Positions 11,455-22,062 of a stretch of 64,000 nucleotides of DNA are shown here, piece by piece. The DNA is from Peromyscus leucopus (lineage: Eukaryota > Chordata > Mammalia > Rodentia > Cricetidae). How positions within the stretch are numbered: the stretch's first letter is position 1; each line of letters starts with the position of its first letter. The stretch spans positions 66,375,164 through 66,439,163 of the forward strand of contig NC_051073.1 of the NCBI RefSeq assembly GCF_004664715.2, in the 5' to 3' direction. The notes under the pieces were generated by a model that searched no databases, was not told the DNA's origin, and saw only the letters and a list, made by a program, of their open reading frames with translations. The translations under genes were made by a program, and so were the position numbers.

Positions 11455-12780
11455 GATTATAAAGGTGATGTATGTTTGTTGTGAAACTATTGAGATAACT
11501 TGGGTCTGAAGAACAAGAAGATATGATCCATTAGTTTACATCTGAACACGATTAATATTGCCATGTTGGTGACTTTCTTTCAGGCTTATATAATGCATTC
11601 CTCAAACCATATCATCTAATGATTGTAGTACATTTTAATATTATTGATATTCTTCTAATTCTGTACACATGCTCTTGTATTTTGAAATGCCAGGTAGTGG
11701 GCTACTGTGTAACTGTACATCCTGTGACAGTGTGTTGGTGCACTGAAATGAACAATGTTAATAGCATTTATGCTACAGAATTCTGTGCATAACTGCAGTA
11801 GGCCTTCCATCCTGACCCCGCCAGCACATTGCTGAGCATACTGTTTTCTCATTAGTTCCTTCCTCCCTGTCACATGCATCCAGATACAATTTGGGTATTA
11901 CCTATTGTTTCTCCTATTCATATGATGCCCAAATAAAGTAAAACCAATCACAATCTATCTTTAATGAATGTATACAAATCCTTACAAATATGCACTCTTT
12001 TTTTTTTTTTTTTGGAGACAGGGTTTCTTTGTGTAGTTTTGGTGCCTGTCCTGGATCTCGCTCTGTAGACCAGGGTGGCCTCGAACTCACAGAGATCCTC
12101 CTGGCTCTGCCTCCCGAGTGCTGGGATCAAAGGCATGCGCCACCACCTCCCGGCATACAAATATGCATTTTTAAACAAAGAATGGGATCTGTACTCCCTT
12201 TTGAAGGCTACCTCTTTTTGTTACAGCTAAAGATGTATGATGCACTATTCTCCTTTTGACTCGGCACTGCATAGCCACTACTGTGTTTAACTTGTGTTTA
12301 TATGATTAGTACCCCATATCTCATGATGCTTACTTCTTAGTCCTAATTTTGCACTGGCTGTAATGGACAACCTTGGGCATTTTTGGACATTGTTCAGATT
12401 ATTTCCTGAGAACAAATGCTCAGAGATAACATTGTAGCCTAAAGTCGATGCACAGACTAATTTTTGACTGACACACAATACCCCATTTCTCCCTAAAAGC
12501 AGTGGTGTGAAATTTATACTCAGAGCAGCAATCTCTTTTTATGGATATTCCTTCTCTCCTCCACTCCATCCTCCACTATTACTTTTTAATTTTTGGCTCA
12601 TCTACGCTAGGAAAATGATATTTGATGGTTGCATTAGTTTTGCATTTCCCTGACGAGGTTAAACATGGTAACTGGCATTTATGTTTTTCACTTAGGACCT
12701 CTTGTTTTTGTTACTAATGTTACTAGTACTGCATTAAACATTTAACCTTAAATGTATGCATTTTTAGCTAAGAGAATGGG
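11455..12780 (-). mobile_element. Ancient L1ME-like 3' region, reverse strand, split by a B1
   Basis: The segments at 11455-11982 and 12168-12780 read as antisense L1 3' region. They include TTATAAAGGTGATGTATG...TCTTTCAGGCTTATATAATGCA early, and GATGGTTGCATTAGTTTTGCATTTCCCTGA late. A B1 separates the two parts. Divergence is high and the subfamily is uncertain. Confidence 0.55.
11983..12167 (-). mobile_element. B1 SINE, reverse strand, with 12-bp target duplication
   Basis: T-tract, GAGACAGGGTTTCTTTGTGTAG, CTCGAACTCACAGAGATCC, CCTCCCGAGTGCTGGGATCAAAGGCATGCGCCACCACC is a reversed 7SL-derived B1. The repeat TACAAATATGCA flanks it exactly (11983-11994 and 12156-12167). Low divergence and the perfect flanking repeat suggest a fairly recent insertion. 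Confidence 0.95.
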
Positions 12781-13790
12781 ATTGTTTTGTTTTGCTTTCA
12801 ACATGATGCTCGCTGCAAACAAGTGGGGGGTGATGTCCGAGGGTGTGTATGGGAAAGGGAAAAGGCACTCACAAGGACAATGTGTTTGGTGGTATGCTGG
12901 CAAATATTTCACGCAGTTATTATGATAAGTATGGGAAACTAAAACTAATGAATATGGAAATGCAGGAGACTCCTTTTCAACGTCCGGGTCATTTCTGAGT
13001 GCCTGGCCAGATGCGAGTCTTGCAAGTCGCCTAGAGAGGTAGTGGGTGGTATGTGGGCTGAGCCACACTGGCAATCCCACTGTGCCATCACCTGTGAGTT
13101 GGGGCTGTTGGTCCTCACCAATTCTTTGGCTCGCCCTGATAGCTGACGTTTGTGTTTCTTCTCTAACACCCCGGAGCAGAAGGCGCTCCCCCTCCGACTT
13201 CACGGCCGCTTACTTATTATGCTTCATGAGCACCTCTGAGATGCTTGCCAATGTTAACTAGTGGGCCCACAGATTGCATAGTGGAGGAATTGTGTTCAGG
13301 CTGAGACATTTTGTCAGTTGAAATGTTCAGGGAGCTGGGCCACTGGCCAAGTCTCATGTCTTTATTCTCAATTCATCGCTGCAGAACTCCCATGGAGCGA
13401 ACTCATCTTTGGTAGAAACTTGTGAGGAGTGGGATTTTAATAACTTCTGGAGAGCAGGGATCCTGCTCAAGTCACCTTCCCATGGCCTTCCCCTTCCCTT
13501 CCCACAGCACAGTCCCCGGCACGAAGAGCGTGGCACTGGACGGCGTAATCGCCAGCCCCATTAACCTGCAGCTTTCCACTCTGAGAAACGGGGAGGCAAC
13601 AGGACTCAGACAGAGAACTGCCTTGAGTAACTAAAAAACAAAGCTAGAAAGTTTGTTATTTCTTTGAACCGGTCAATAATCCCATGTTTGTCAATTAGCT
13701 TTCCCCTTTCCCAAGTATAAACAGCTTATTCTTCAGAGTTAATTAGCCATACCACACTATCTTTCTGTGATACCTTATTATATCCTTTCA
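12781..13790. other. Intron 1 stretch with no recognised feature
   Basis: Apparently unique. 13000-13230 is richer in CpG than its surroundings and is open on both strands for 70-150 codons. No domain is recognisable and the codon choice looks random. Confidence 0.4.
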
Positions 13791-14700
13791 TCCATTCCTG
13801 TATGAGCTCAACAGATATTTAAGCAACCTCTGGTCAGTACCAAGAGTCCTCTGGGCTCACCAGGAAGATCGTGAGTGAATAATAAACAGCTTCTGCCTCC
13901 AAGAAGCTCATAGTTGAGTGGACAAGGCCAAGCACATAATTCGCAGGCCTAGAGCAAAATGAAAATGAAGTGGCTGGTTTCCAACAATTATGAAGAGCTT
14001 CTGGGTGATAGCAGTGCATTACACCAAGCGCCGGGTCATTTTCAGTGCAGGATCCTTTGTGACCACAGGGTATAAATACAACGAGCCTGTGCTGCAAACG
14101 GCGTCCTCATGGAGTTGTGGACACATATCTGAGGGAATGAGGACTAGGGAGAAATTTGGTGACAGCAAACCTTAGGGAGAAAGGTGGCATGCCGTTTCCT
14201 CCAATGGGTGGGTAAGACCATGTAGGGCTTTGTAAGACAGTCCAATTATTTTCCTTCCCCAAGCACTGGTCCATGAAACAACTACTGGGCCCATGATGGG
14301 GACTATATGATAGTACGTTCTTAGACTCCATTCCGGACCTACTGAATTAGAAGTCACAATGGTGGAGTTAGACTTAATTAGAATGGTTGGGTGCTGGCCT
14401 GATTGATACAATGTGGAACCCACAGAATATTTGCCACTAGGGGTGATATGGAGGGTTATCATGGGGTGAACAAAGTTGGCTGGAGAAAGAACAAGTCAAT
14501 GAAGAAATGTTTGAAATAGTCTAGGCAAGAGGATCAAAACTAAACTAACGTGTTTTCAGAGAGGATGATGGGTATAAAAAGGATTTGACAGCATTTAGGA
14601 GTCAGAATGAGAAGGAATTCGTCATTCACAGACTGTAATCTAAGAAAGAGACAGTGAGGGAAATGGCACTAACTACAGATGGCTAAGAGTGTCCTTCCCT
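13791..14700 (-). mobile_element. L2-type relics with a possible MER5-like piece, reverse strand
   Basis: GAGCTCAACAGATATTTAAGCAACC...CTCCAAGAAGCTCATAGTTGAGTGG resembles the reversed L2 3' end. 14205-14250 (GTAGGGCTTTGTAAGACAGTCCAATTATTTT) fits reversed L2. 14325-14350 (CCGGACCTACTGAATTAGAAG) resembles the middle of a MER5-type hAT element. All are highly diverged. Confidence 0.35.
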
Positions 14701-14799
14701 GAGAGGATGTGATGGGATTGCAGATGGTTATAGTAAACAGTGAATTTTGATGCTGATTTGGGCCAAGTATAGACTAAGAATATACACAAAGTAATTGAC

Positions 14800-14960
14800 T
14801 TAATCTTCTAAGTCTCACTATGCAAGATCTATCATCTCTTTTTTATTAATAGGAAAACTGAGGTATGGCACTGTTAAGTGACATGCCTGGATTCATTTGG
14901 CTAAGTGAACGGTAAGTAACGGCTTAAGTCCTTGCCTTAGACAGTGGTTTGCTGTCCACT
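14800..14960 (-). mobile_element. MIR fragment, reverse strand
   Basis: TTTATTAATAGGAAAACTGAGGTATGGCACTGTTAAGTGACATGCCTGGATTCATTTGGCTAAGTGA matches the reversed MIR core (GAAACTGAGGC...TTAAGTGAC). Confidence 0.65.
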
Positions 14961-15054
14961 GGGTTCTCACAGTTCTAGATGCACTGTTTTACTTGTTAGC
15001 AGTAAAAAAGAGCTGAGCATATTAGAATAAACACCCCAGGAAGCTGGAGGCCAG

Positions 15055-15220
15055 CATTGAAGTGTTGGCTCTGACGGTATTTATTTTTATAACCACGAAA
15101 CAAATTATGCTCACCTCTCTTTGACTTTGCCTTACAAGGCAGAGATAATAAACACCTTACTCATTTGAACTAGGGCTCAATGCAGATGATATCTTAAGGT
15201 TCTCTCCCACCCCCGTGTTT
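15055..15220 (+). mobile_element. MIR fragment, forward
   Basis: GTGTTGGCTCTGACGGTATTT...TCACCTCTCTTTGACTTTGCCTTACAAGGCAGAGATAATAAACACCTTACTCATTTGAAC tracks the forward MIR core. Confidence 0.55.
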
Positions 15221-15312
15221 AAGAATTTAAAGAGGTACATGAAATCACTGTGTAGTTTAAAGAAAGTTTGATGCTGTTGATTCCTTCAAGGTGATGTGGA
15301 TTTAGTATTTTT

Positions 15313-15314
<2 letters not shown>

Positions 15315-15358
<44 letters not shown>
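15315..15358. repeat. (TG)n microsatellite
   Basis: About 21 TG units directly before the T-rich end of a reversed B1-like SINE. Confidence 0.95.
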
Positions 15359-15359
<1 letters not shown>

Positions 15360-15364
15360 CTTCA

Positions 15365-15486
15365 ATTTATTTATTTATTTTTTGAGACAGAGTCTGGCTA
15401 TGTAGCCTGGATGACTTTGAACTTATGACCTTCCTGCCTCAGACTCTCAAGTGCTTGAACTACAGGCGTGTATTGCCACACCTAGA
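15365..15486 (-). mobile_element. Old B1-like (PB1-type) SINE, reverse strand
   Basis: TTTTTTGAGACAGAGTCTGGCTATGTAGCCTGGATGACTTTGAACTTATGACCTTCCTGCCTCAGACTCTC...CAGGCGTGTATTGCCACACC is a reversed 7SL-type monomer, more diverged than the B1s at 12.0 and 16.3 kb. Confidence 0.8.
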
Positions 15487-16260
15487 AGTGTGAGTTTTTC
15501 TAAATAAGGAGAGGAAGACACACCTGAAGATAGTGTACTCAATGGGAACTAGGAATTTACAAGTGCTCTGTGGGCTACTCAGATGAGGGGGTCAAGAGTC
15601 AGTTAACAATTAACCAGCACTCGAACTTACAAGATGTCAAGGCCCAAAGAAGAAGGCAGAGGTGTGACCTGAGGAGCCAGTGACTCGGTAATGTGTCTAG
15701 AGGAAATATGCCCATGGGTTTTGGCTTCAAGGCTCTGTGAAGATTAGCTGAAGTAGGACAACCCACTTAATGACCTACAACTCTTTCTGAAGGCTCATCA
15801 TATAAACCTTGGCAAACTGTCCAAACCATCACATAGTGAGAGATGAAAGGCTGATGAGGACGCAGCCTCCTTAGCCCTGCTATCTGCCTAAGGCCGGTCT
15901 TCTGGACAACGAGCACAGCCATGGCCTGGATGTTCCCCCAGAAAAAGAACAGATAGGAAGCTAGGTGTCCTGCATGCTTTCCACAGCTATGTATCTCGAA
16001 CATTCTCTGATCTTGGTGGGTACACATGGGGTCCTGGCTGAGACTGTCATCAGTTTATCATCTCTGGAATTCAGCTTTGGGACAGAGCCAGGCTGCAAGG
16101 TTTTGGGTACTTTATTCTCAAAATCAGTAGATGGATAACAGTGTGAATGATGAACTGTCCAGGACTGGAGGCCATCTCCAAAAGTACTCAAGAATTTAAG
16201 TTTGCATAGATAGTTTGAAACATATAGACACAAATAGTTACTCATATCTTCTTTTAAATA
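15487..16260. other. Intron 1 stretch with no recognised feature
   Basis: Apparently unique. Overlapping reverse-strand open frames of 86 and 117 codons show no known motif and are probably chance. Confidence 0.45.
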
Positions 16261-16440
16261 AAAGATGGTTGGTTTTTGCTGGGTGGTGGTGGTGCAGGAC
16301 TTTAATCCCAGCACTCAGAGGCAGAGGCAGGTGGATCTCTGTGAGTTCGAGGCCAGCCTGAGCTACAGAGTGAGTTCCAGGAAAGGCACAAAGCTACACA
16401 GAGGAACCCTGTCTGGAAAAAAAAAAGATGGTTGGCTTTT
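16261..16440 (+). mobile_element. B1 SINE, forward, with target duplication
   Basis: GCTGGGTGGTGGTGG...TTTAATCCCAGCACTCAGAGGCAGAGGCAGGTGGATCTCTGTGAGTTCGAGGCCAGCCTG...CCCTGTCTGG plus an A-tail. It is flanked by AAAGATGGTTGGTTTTT (16261-16277) and AAAGATGGTTGGCTTTT (16424-16440), with one mismatch. Confidence 0.95.
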
Positions 16441-16617
16441 ATAGCCCATTTAAAATATTTTAATATCTAAAATGTGTTTATTGGGATCATTTTCCATGCA
16501 TCTTGAATCAAGATGCTTTCAATGCTTCCTCCTCCTGGAGGAGCATCCTTCTGTTAACCGTGCTTTTCTTCCTGTAGGCTGGCAGAGGACAGAAGAGCAG
16601 CCAACACACAGGCTACT

Positions 16618-16640
16618 GTGTGTCCATGGCTAACAACCAT

Positions 16641-16681
<41 letters not shown>
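16618..16681. repeat. Perfect 12-bp hairpin fused to a (CA)n microsatellite
   Basis: GTGTGTCCATGG (16618-16629), a 7-nt loop, then CCATGGACACAC (16637-16648) running straight into (CA)n up to 16680. The right arm is shared with the microsatellite. Confidence 0.9.
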
Positions 16682-16685
<4 letters not shown>

Positions 16686-16867
16686 TACAATGATTTTATA
16701 ATATTTTGTGCATTTCATATCCATAAAGTAGGAATTGAGGCTCTGTACCAGGGGCTTTTTTTTGTAGTGTTTCCTTGTCTTCTTCTCTGGAGAAGGATGA
16801 AAGGGGACTTTGTAGAGGACACTCCTCTCCTCTGGGACAGGCCTGGTCTAGTAGGGAGGCTATCACC

Positions 16868-17985
16868 AAAAGGCTATTTTTTTTTTGAGAATTTCATATA
16901 ATGTATTTTGATTATATTCACCCATATCTCCTTCCTTAATCCCTCCCAGATTTACCTCCTCCTCCCTACCCCCCAAATTCATGTTCTTTTTAGAGGAAAA
17001 AAATAACCCACCAACTAATGTGTGCTGCCCACATCTTCCTGGGTGTAGGATCATCATTAGAGTGTGGTCAACCTCCGAGGATCACACTCTTAAAGAGAAC
17101 AGGCTCTCCCTGTCCCAGAAGCCATAAACTCCCCACAGCGTCTCAGTTAGAGGTAGGGGTCATGAACTCCTTCCCACTCCTGCTAAAACATTGACTGGCT
17201 TGATCTTATGCCAAGTCTTATTCAGGCAACCATAGCTGCTGTGAGCTTATGTACACAGCGGTCCTATTAAGTTCAGAAGACGCTGCTTTGCTCTGGTCCT
17301 CCATGACCTCTGGTTCTTACAGTCTTTTTGCTCCTCTTCTGTAATGGTCTCTGTGCCCTGTGGAAAGGGTGCTGTATAGATGTCCCATTTGGGGCTGAGC
17401 ACTCGGCTGACACGTATTCCCTGTCCTGGTTATGAATTTCTGAGGGAATCACCATCAGCCTCTCAAAGAAACTGCTCTGATGAGGTCTGAAAGCCGTACT
17501 AATTTATGGGTACAGAGATATGAATTCAGAGAGCAGTTTGATGCTAGGCCCACTCAGCAAACTAATAGTAGAAGGCTCACCCCTGGGTTTGTGAGCTCCT
17601 TAACCATGGATTCTGGGCCATATTTACAGTGCCAGGCATATGTTTCCTCTTGTGGAACAGGACTTACATCTAATCATGAAGTGGTTGGTTATCCTCATAA
17701 CATGCCATTATTTCACCCATGGGTGTATTTTGCAATTTTGGTAATTGTTACAGTTCAAAGTGCTCATGCCTGGGTAAGACTTTGACGACATCTCCACTCC
17801 CATAGCGCACATAACACATACCTAGGCGGGAGAATGCTTGCCGGCCAATGCTAACTCCTTGATTTTTTCCAAGGCCTATGACCAGTGTGTGCAGTGTCTT
17901 CAGCAATGGGGTCTCACTGCCAAATTCTATTTGGACAACCAGGAATAATGACAATAGCCTATATTGCTTTGGGGGGGTCTCTAGG
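16868..17985 (-). mobile_element. Lx-type L1 3' UTR, reverse strand
   Basis: Long, ordered match to the reversed rodent Lx 3' UTR: TTGAGAATTTCATATAATGTATTTTGATTATATTCACCC, AATAACCCACCAACTAATGTGTGCTGCCCACATC, GGCTTGATCTTATGCCAAGTCTTATTCAGGCAACCATAGCTGCTGTGAG, CATTTGGGGCTGAGCACTC and GTGTGCAGTGTCTTCAGCAATGGGGTCTCACTG. It is non-coding and 5' truncated. Confidence 0.85.
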
Positions 17986-18125
17986 ACACCCCTCCCCTCC
18001 CCTCCTCTCCTCTCTTCTCCTCTCATCTCCCTTCCCCGTCCTCCCTTCCCCTGTCCTCCTCTCTTCTCCCCTTCTCTCTGTCCCATTTCCTCACTTTCCC
18101 TCCCCCTCCTTCCTTCTTTCTTTCA
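17986..18125 (+). repeat. Pyrimidine-rich tract
   Basis: CT-rich run (CCCCTCCCCTCCCCTCCTCTCC...). It is pyrimidine on the strand that is sense for Atp13a4 and leads into an antisense B1-like monomer. Confidence 0.85.
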
Positions 18126-18129
18126 TCCT

Positions 18130-18400
18130 ATGGGGATTTGTTGTGTTGTCCAGGTTCACCTGGATTTCCAGGGCTTAAATAATACTTCCACTTCAACATC
18201 CCAAGTATTGGGGGCTACACGTGCATGCCACCACATCTGGTTCGTCCATCCTCACTCCCCTCCCCCTCTTCCTTCTCGCCCCTTCTCTCTTTCCTTCCGT
18301 CTGTATCTTGATCTCCCTCTGTAGCCCAGTTTAGCTTCAAACTTGCAATCTTGCCGTCACCGTCTCTGGAATGTTCTGATCACGGACCTCCACCACCACT
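18130..18400 (-). mobile_element. Proto-B1/FLAM-like SINE monomers, reverse strand
   Basis: GTTGTCCAGGTTCACCTGGATTTCCAGGGCTTAAATAATACTTCC...CCAAGTATTGGGGGCTACACGTGCATGCCACCAC is a reversed 7SL-derived monomer. A second weak piece (ATCTCCCTCTGTAGCCCAGTTTAGCTTCAAACTTGCAATCTT) follows after a CT-rich spacer. Confidence 0.65.
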
Positions 18401-18424
18401 CTCCTTTCTTCCTTTCTTTTTTGG

Positions 18425-18860
18425 TAATGAGATATTTCAGTTTTATTGATTCCTTGTCGAGTTCACATCATGCATTTCGAGCCCACTCACCTCCCCAACC
18501 CCTTGCGCCCGCCCTCTGCCCTTGCAACTCCCCTCCCCAAACAAAACCAAATTTAAAAGAAAAACAAAAAAACAAACAAGCAAAACAAAACAAAACAAAA
18601 CAAACAAAAAGAGAGAGGAATCTTGTCCTGGAAGCTCTCGTGTGGCCCATTGAGTCACATTTCACCCTTTAGTTCATTCATCTTTACTTGCAAGTGTTCA
18701 TCGCCACGAGTCATTAGCCTGGCTGGAGGTCTCTGGCTTCTGCTGTGCCACTGACAGTGGGTTGTCACTGGGGCTCCTCCTGGCTATCCCGGTGTTGTCC
18801 TGTGTCATGGAGAGCCTGCTATTTTGGATCAGTAGGTTCCTTCCCTTCACCTTCTCTAAC
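18425..18860 (-). mobile_element. Rodent L1 (Lx-like) 3' UTR fragment, reverse strand
   Basis: TTCAGTTTTATTGATTCCTTGTCGAGTTCACATCATGC, an A/CAAAA-rich middle (18546-18612), then GAGTCATTAGCCTGGCTGGAGGTCTCTGGCTTCTGCT...TGTCCTGTGTCATGGAGAGCCTGCTATTTTGGATCAGTAGG matches a rodent repeat I associate with L1 3' ends. The family name is uncertain. Confidence 0.5.
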
Positions 18861-18876
18861 CATTCATAGATAGTTG

Positions 18877-18931
18877 TAGTAGTAGATAGTAAGCAGTAGA
18901 CAGGTGGTAGTAGTAGATAGTAAGCAGTAGA
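18877..18931. repeat. Short tandem duplication
   Basis: GTAGTAGTAGATAGTAAGCAGTAG occurs twice, separated by a few bases (ACAGGTG). Confidence 0.9.
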
Positions 18932-18934
18932 GTG

Positions 18935-19400
18935 TCTTTTCTTCTACCTTTCTTCTAGTATTAATGGAGTTTTGCTTTTTTCCTGGGAGAATTTCCTCCT
19001 TGGATGTAATTGATCTTTGTCACTTACTGTTTGTTTCAGAAGCTCAAGTCACTATACAGAAAGAACCAGAGACGTGAGAAGGACTTTGTGCCCATCTGCT
19101 GGAGCCATTAGTCACCTTCTTCACACCTGTGCTGCCAAGGAGACAACTGTGTTATGTCCTTTCCATTCCAATCATCTGTCTTTCCCATGAACACAGGGTG
19201 GTACATGTGGGGAGGAATTCTTAGTACCTATGAACAGGTAGGGCTTAAAATAATTTAGATATTACAAACTTTTTCTAGCCCATATTTGACCTTCATGCAC
19301 TTATTCACATTTTAGCTGATTTCTTTTTATCTGTTTATATGGTAGCCATCACCTTCTCTCCCATGATCTGTAAAAGAAGAAAGCATCATTTTGCTCTGTC
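18935..19400. other. Intron 1 stretch with no recognised feature
   Basis: Apparently unique; no repeat or exon signal was recognised. Confidence 0.4.
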
Positions 19401-19406
19401 TCTTTT

Positions 19407-19634
19407 TAAGATATTTATTTATTTTTATTGTATAAGTATGGGTGTTTTGTCACCATGTATATCTGGGCACCACATCTATGCAGTGCCCATGGAAACCAGA
19501 AGAGGATGTCAGATTCTCTGGACTTCCAGGTATAGATGCTTGTGAGCTGCCATGTGGGTGCTGGGAGCAGAAACTGGGTCCTCTGCAAGAGCAACAAGTG
19601 CTCTCAACTGCTGAGTCATGTCTTCAGCTCTAGT
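19407..19634 (-). mobile_element. B3-type B2 SINE, reverse strand
   Basis: TTTAAGATATTTATTTATTTTTATTG tail, then CATGGAAACCAGAAGAGGATGTCAGATTCTCTGGACTTCC, GTGAGCTGCCATGTGGGTGCTGGGAGCAGAAACTGGGTCCTCTGCAAGAGCAACAAGTGCTCTCAACTGCTGAGTCAT. This is a nearly complete reversed B3. Confidence 0.9.
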
Positions 19635-20413
19635 GTTTGTCTTTTCTTGGAAGTTGGTTCACTTGATTGACTTGAAGTTTTAGCCGTTGGGTTGATTCAA
19701 GAAAGTATATGACTGTGGGATATCTTTCTTTCTTTTTTTCCTTCTGGTGGCTATGACAAACGCTATATTCTGTGCAGTGTTCTAAATTTAAAAGAAAAGT
19801 CTTTATGGGAGACTGGTTGAAGACTAGATAAACCATGGTTCAGGTAAACTGTTTGTCATAGTCATTTCTAACCAGTTTGGGAACAGTGGCTATCAAAGAA
19901 AGTGTAGGAGGTTAGCTTGGCAAAGCTAGTCAGTGTTGCTTACTCTTGGCATCATGATTTTCTACGTTCCTTTTCTTATGTGTCCTAGTCCTGGGTGTGC
20001 AACTGGTATAAGTTTTTTTTAAATAAGAATTTAAGTCAAATTAAAAATAATCTGTTTTCTTATCACCAAAGCACAATCGATATAATAACCAAGACAATAT
20101 GTCTCCTCTTAAAATTAGTACTCCATAGTTAAGTTTCCTGAGAAAAACAACTTAGATGATACATAAGACAGTGATTTCACAATAACAATTATAAGTATGC
20201 TCAAGGAACTTTAGAGGATATGAATAAATGCTGAAATAAAAACAGTTGAATGGAATTAAAAACAGACAATTCAAGACATGAAGATAGGATGTTATACAGA
20301 GATAGAACTTCTGAAGAAAAGCCAAACTAGATTAAAATTTGAAACTAAAATTCATAACTCAAAGAAAAATCTCAGTGGAAAGCTTTACCAGTAGAAGGGA
20401 TCAAATGAAAGAG

Positions 20414-21456
20414 GGATCAATCATCAGGACTTGAAGAGAAGTAGAGGAACTCAATCACCAGGGCTTGAAGAGAAGTAGAGGAACTCAATCATCAGGGCTT
20501 GAAGAGAAGTAGAGGAACTCAATCATCAGGACTTGAAGAGAAGTAGAGGAACTCAATCATCAGGACTTGAAGAGAAGTAGAGGAACTCAATCATCAGGGT
20601 TTGAAGAGAAGTAGAGGAACTCAATCATCAGGGCTTGAAGAGAAGTAGAGGAACTCAATCATCAGGGTTTGAAGAGAAGTAGAGGAATCAATGATCAGGA
20701 CCTGAAGAGAAGTAGAGGAACTCAATCATCAGGGCTTGAAGAGAAGTAGAGGAACTCAATCATCAGGGTTTGAAGAGAAGTAGAGGAACTCAATCATCAG
20801 GCTTGAAGAGAAGTAGAGGAACTCAATCATCAGGCTTGAAGAGAAGTAGAGGAACTCAATCACCAGGGCTTGAAGAGAAGTAGAGGAACTCAATCATCAG
20901 GGTTTGAAGAGAAGTAGAGGAACTCAATCATCAGGCTTGAAGATAAGTAGAGGAACTCACTCATCAGGCTTGAAGATAAGTAGAGGAACTCAATCATCAG
21001 GGCTTGAAGAGAAGTAGAGGAACTCAATCACCAGAGTTTGAAGAAAAGTAGAGGGACCAATCACCAGGGCTTGAAGAGAAGTAGAGGAACTCAATCACCA
21101 GGGTTTGAAGAGAAGTAGAGGGATCAATCATCAGGGCTTGAAGAGAAGTAGAGGAACTCAATCATTAGGGCTTGAAGAGAAGTAGAGGAACTCAATCACC
21201 AGAGTTTGAAGAAAAGTAGAGGAATCAATGATCAGGACTTGAAGAGAAGTAGAGGGATCAATTGTCAGGGCTTGAAGAGAAGTAGAGGAACTCAATCATT
21301 AGGGCTTGAAGAGAAGTAGAGGGACTCAATCATTAGGGCTTGAAGAGAAGTAGAGGAACTCAATCACCAGAGTTTGAAGAAAAGTAGAGGGACCAATCAC
21401 CAGGGCTTGAAGAGAAGTAGAGGAACTCAATCACCAGGGCTAGAAGAGAAGTAGAG
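20414..21456 (+). repeat. 34-bp minisatellite, 31 copies, derived from L1 ORF1
   Basis: The unit is about 34 bp, core TCAATCATCAGGGCTTGAAG then AGAAGTAGAGGAAC. The GAAGTAGAGG-type end occurs 31 times by hand count. Units range from 31 to 34 bp and differ at a few sites (GGGCTTG, GGACTTG, GGGTTTG, AGAGTTTGAAGAAAAG). The single-copy flanks are L1 ORF1, and the unit itself matches the ORF1 coiled-coil segment (AGGGCTTGAAGA...GTAGAGGAAT). The array therefore grew from within the LINE. Because 34 is not a multiple of three, no frame stays open across it. Confidence 0.95.
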
Positions 21457-21718
21457 GAATTAAATCAACCAGTCAAAGAAAACATGAATCTAGGAGAACC
21501 CATGAGGAGACAATGCAGGAGATCTACATTATAAAAAGACCAACTCTATGAATAATAGGTATAAAGAAGGAGAAGAAATTCAGGTAAAAGGTTCAGAGAG
21601 AATTTTCATCAATAGTGTAGAAGAAGATTCTCCAAATCTAACGAAAGAGATGCCTGTCCAGGTGTGAGAGGTATCAAGGACACCAAAATAACGGGCCCAG
21701 AAGAGAAACTTCCCATGC

Positions 21719-22062
21719 CATATATGTGGGGGTCCACAAGGGTTTCCTAGTGAGATCTGAGCTTGCTTTACACAGCAGGGCTGCTTTAGGAGATGGCTTG
21801 ACCATGTGCATGGTTACCAGGTGTTTGGAAGGGTCTACACTTGGCTGTACTGGGAGAGGTCTTTTGTTCCACCCCTTGGCATTCCTATAAAAAGCCCTTT
21901 AGAAGAGACGAAGGGGCTGGTAGATGTTGATCCATGTCCTCCTGAAGCTATTCTGTGTTTCTGTCTGTCTTCTCCATACTATCTTTCTATTTAAATATTT
22001 CTTACCCCTCTCTCCTCAAGAGTACCCTGGGAAAAAGTGGGAGCCAGCCTCCCACACATATA
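21719..22062 (+). mobile_element. Solo ERVK-type LTR with 6-bp target duplication CATATA
   Basis: The LTR spans 21725-22056 (332 bp), starts TGTGGGGGTCC and ends CCTCCCACA. It is flanked by CATATA at 21719-21724 and 22057-22062, and it splits the L1 ORF1 motif GCCATATAATAATC exactly. A TATA-like CTATAAAAAG lies at about 21886. A 6-bp duplication is typical of class II (ERVK) integration. It is related to the LTR at 53890. No internal viral sequence remains. Confidence 0.88.

Noticed and set aside
12748..13203. 151-codon reverse-strand open frame
   Set aside because: Overlapped by other open frames on both strands and has no known motif.
18443..18665. Phe/Leu/Cys-rich reverse-strand open frames
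   Set aside because: Derived from the CAAAA-rich middle of an L1 3' UTR-like repeat.
20414..21456. CRISPR-like array
   Set aside because: The 34-bp units are contiguous without unique spacers, and both flanks are L1 ORF1 in a mammalian genome.
21725..22056. Possible provirus
   Set aside because: Only a single LTR is present here, as at the other four sites; no gag, pol or env sequence was seen between or beside LTRs.
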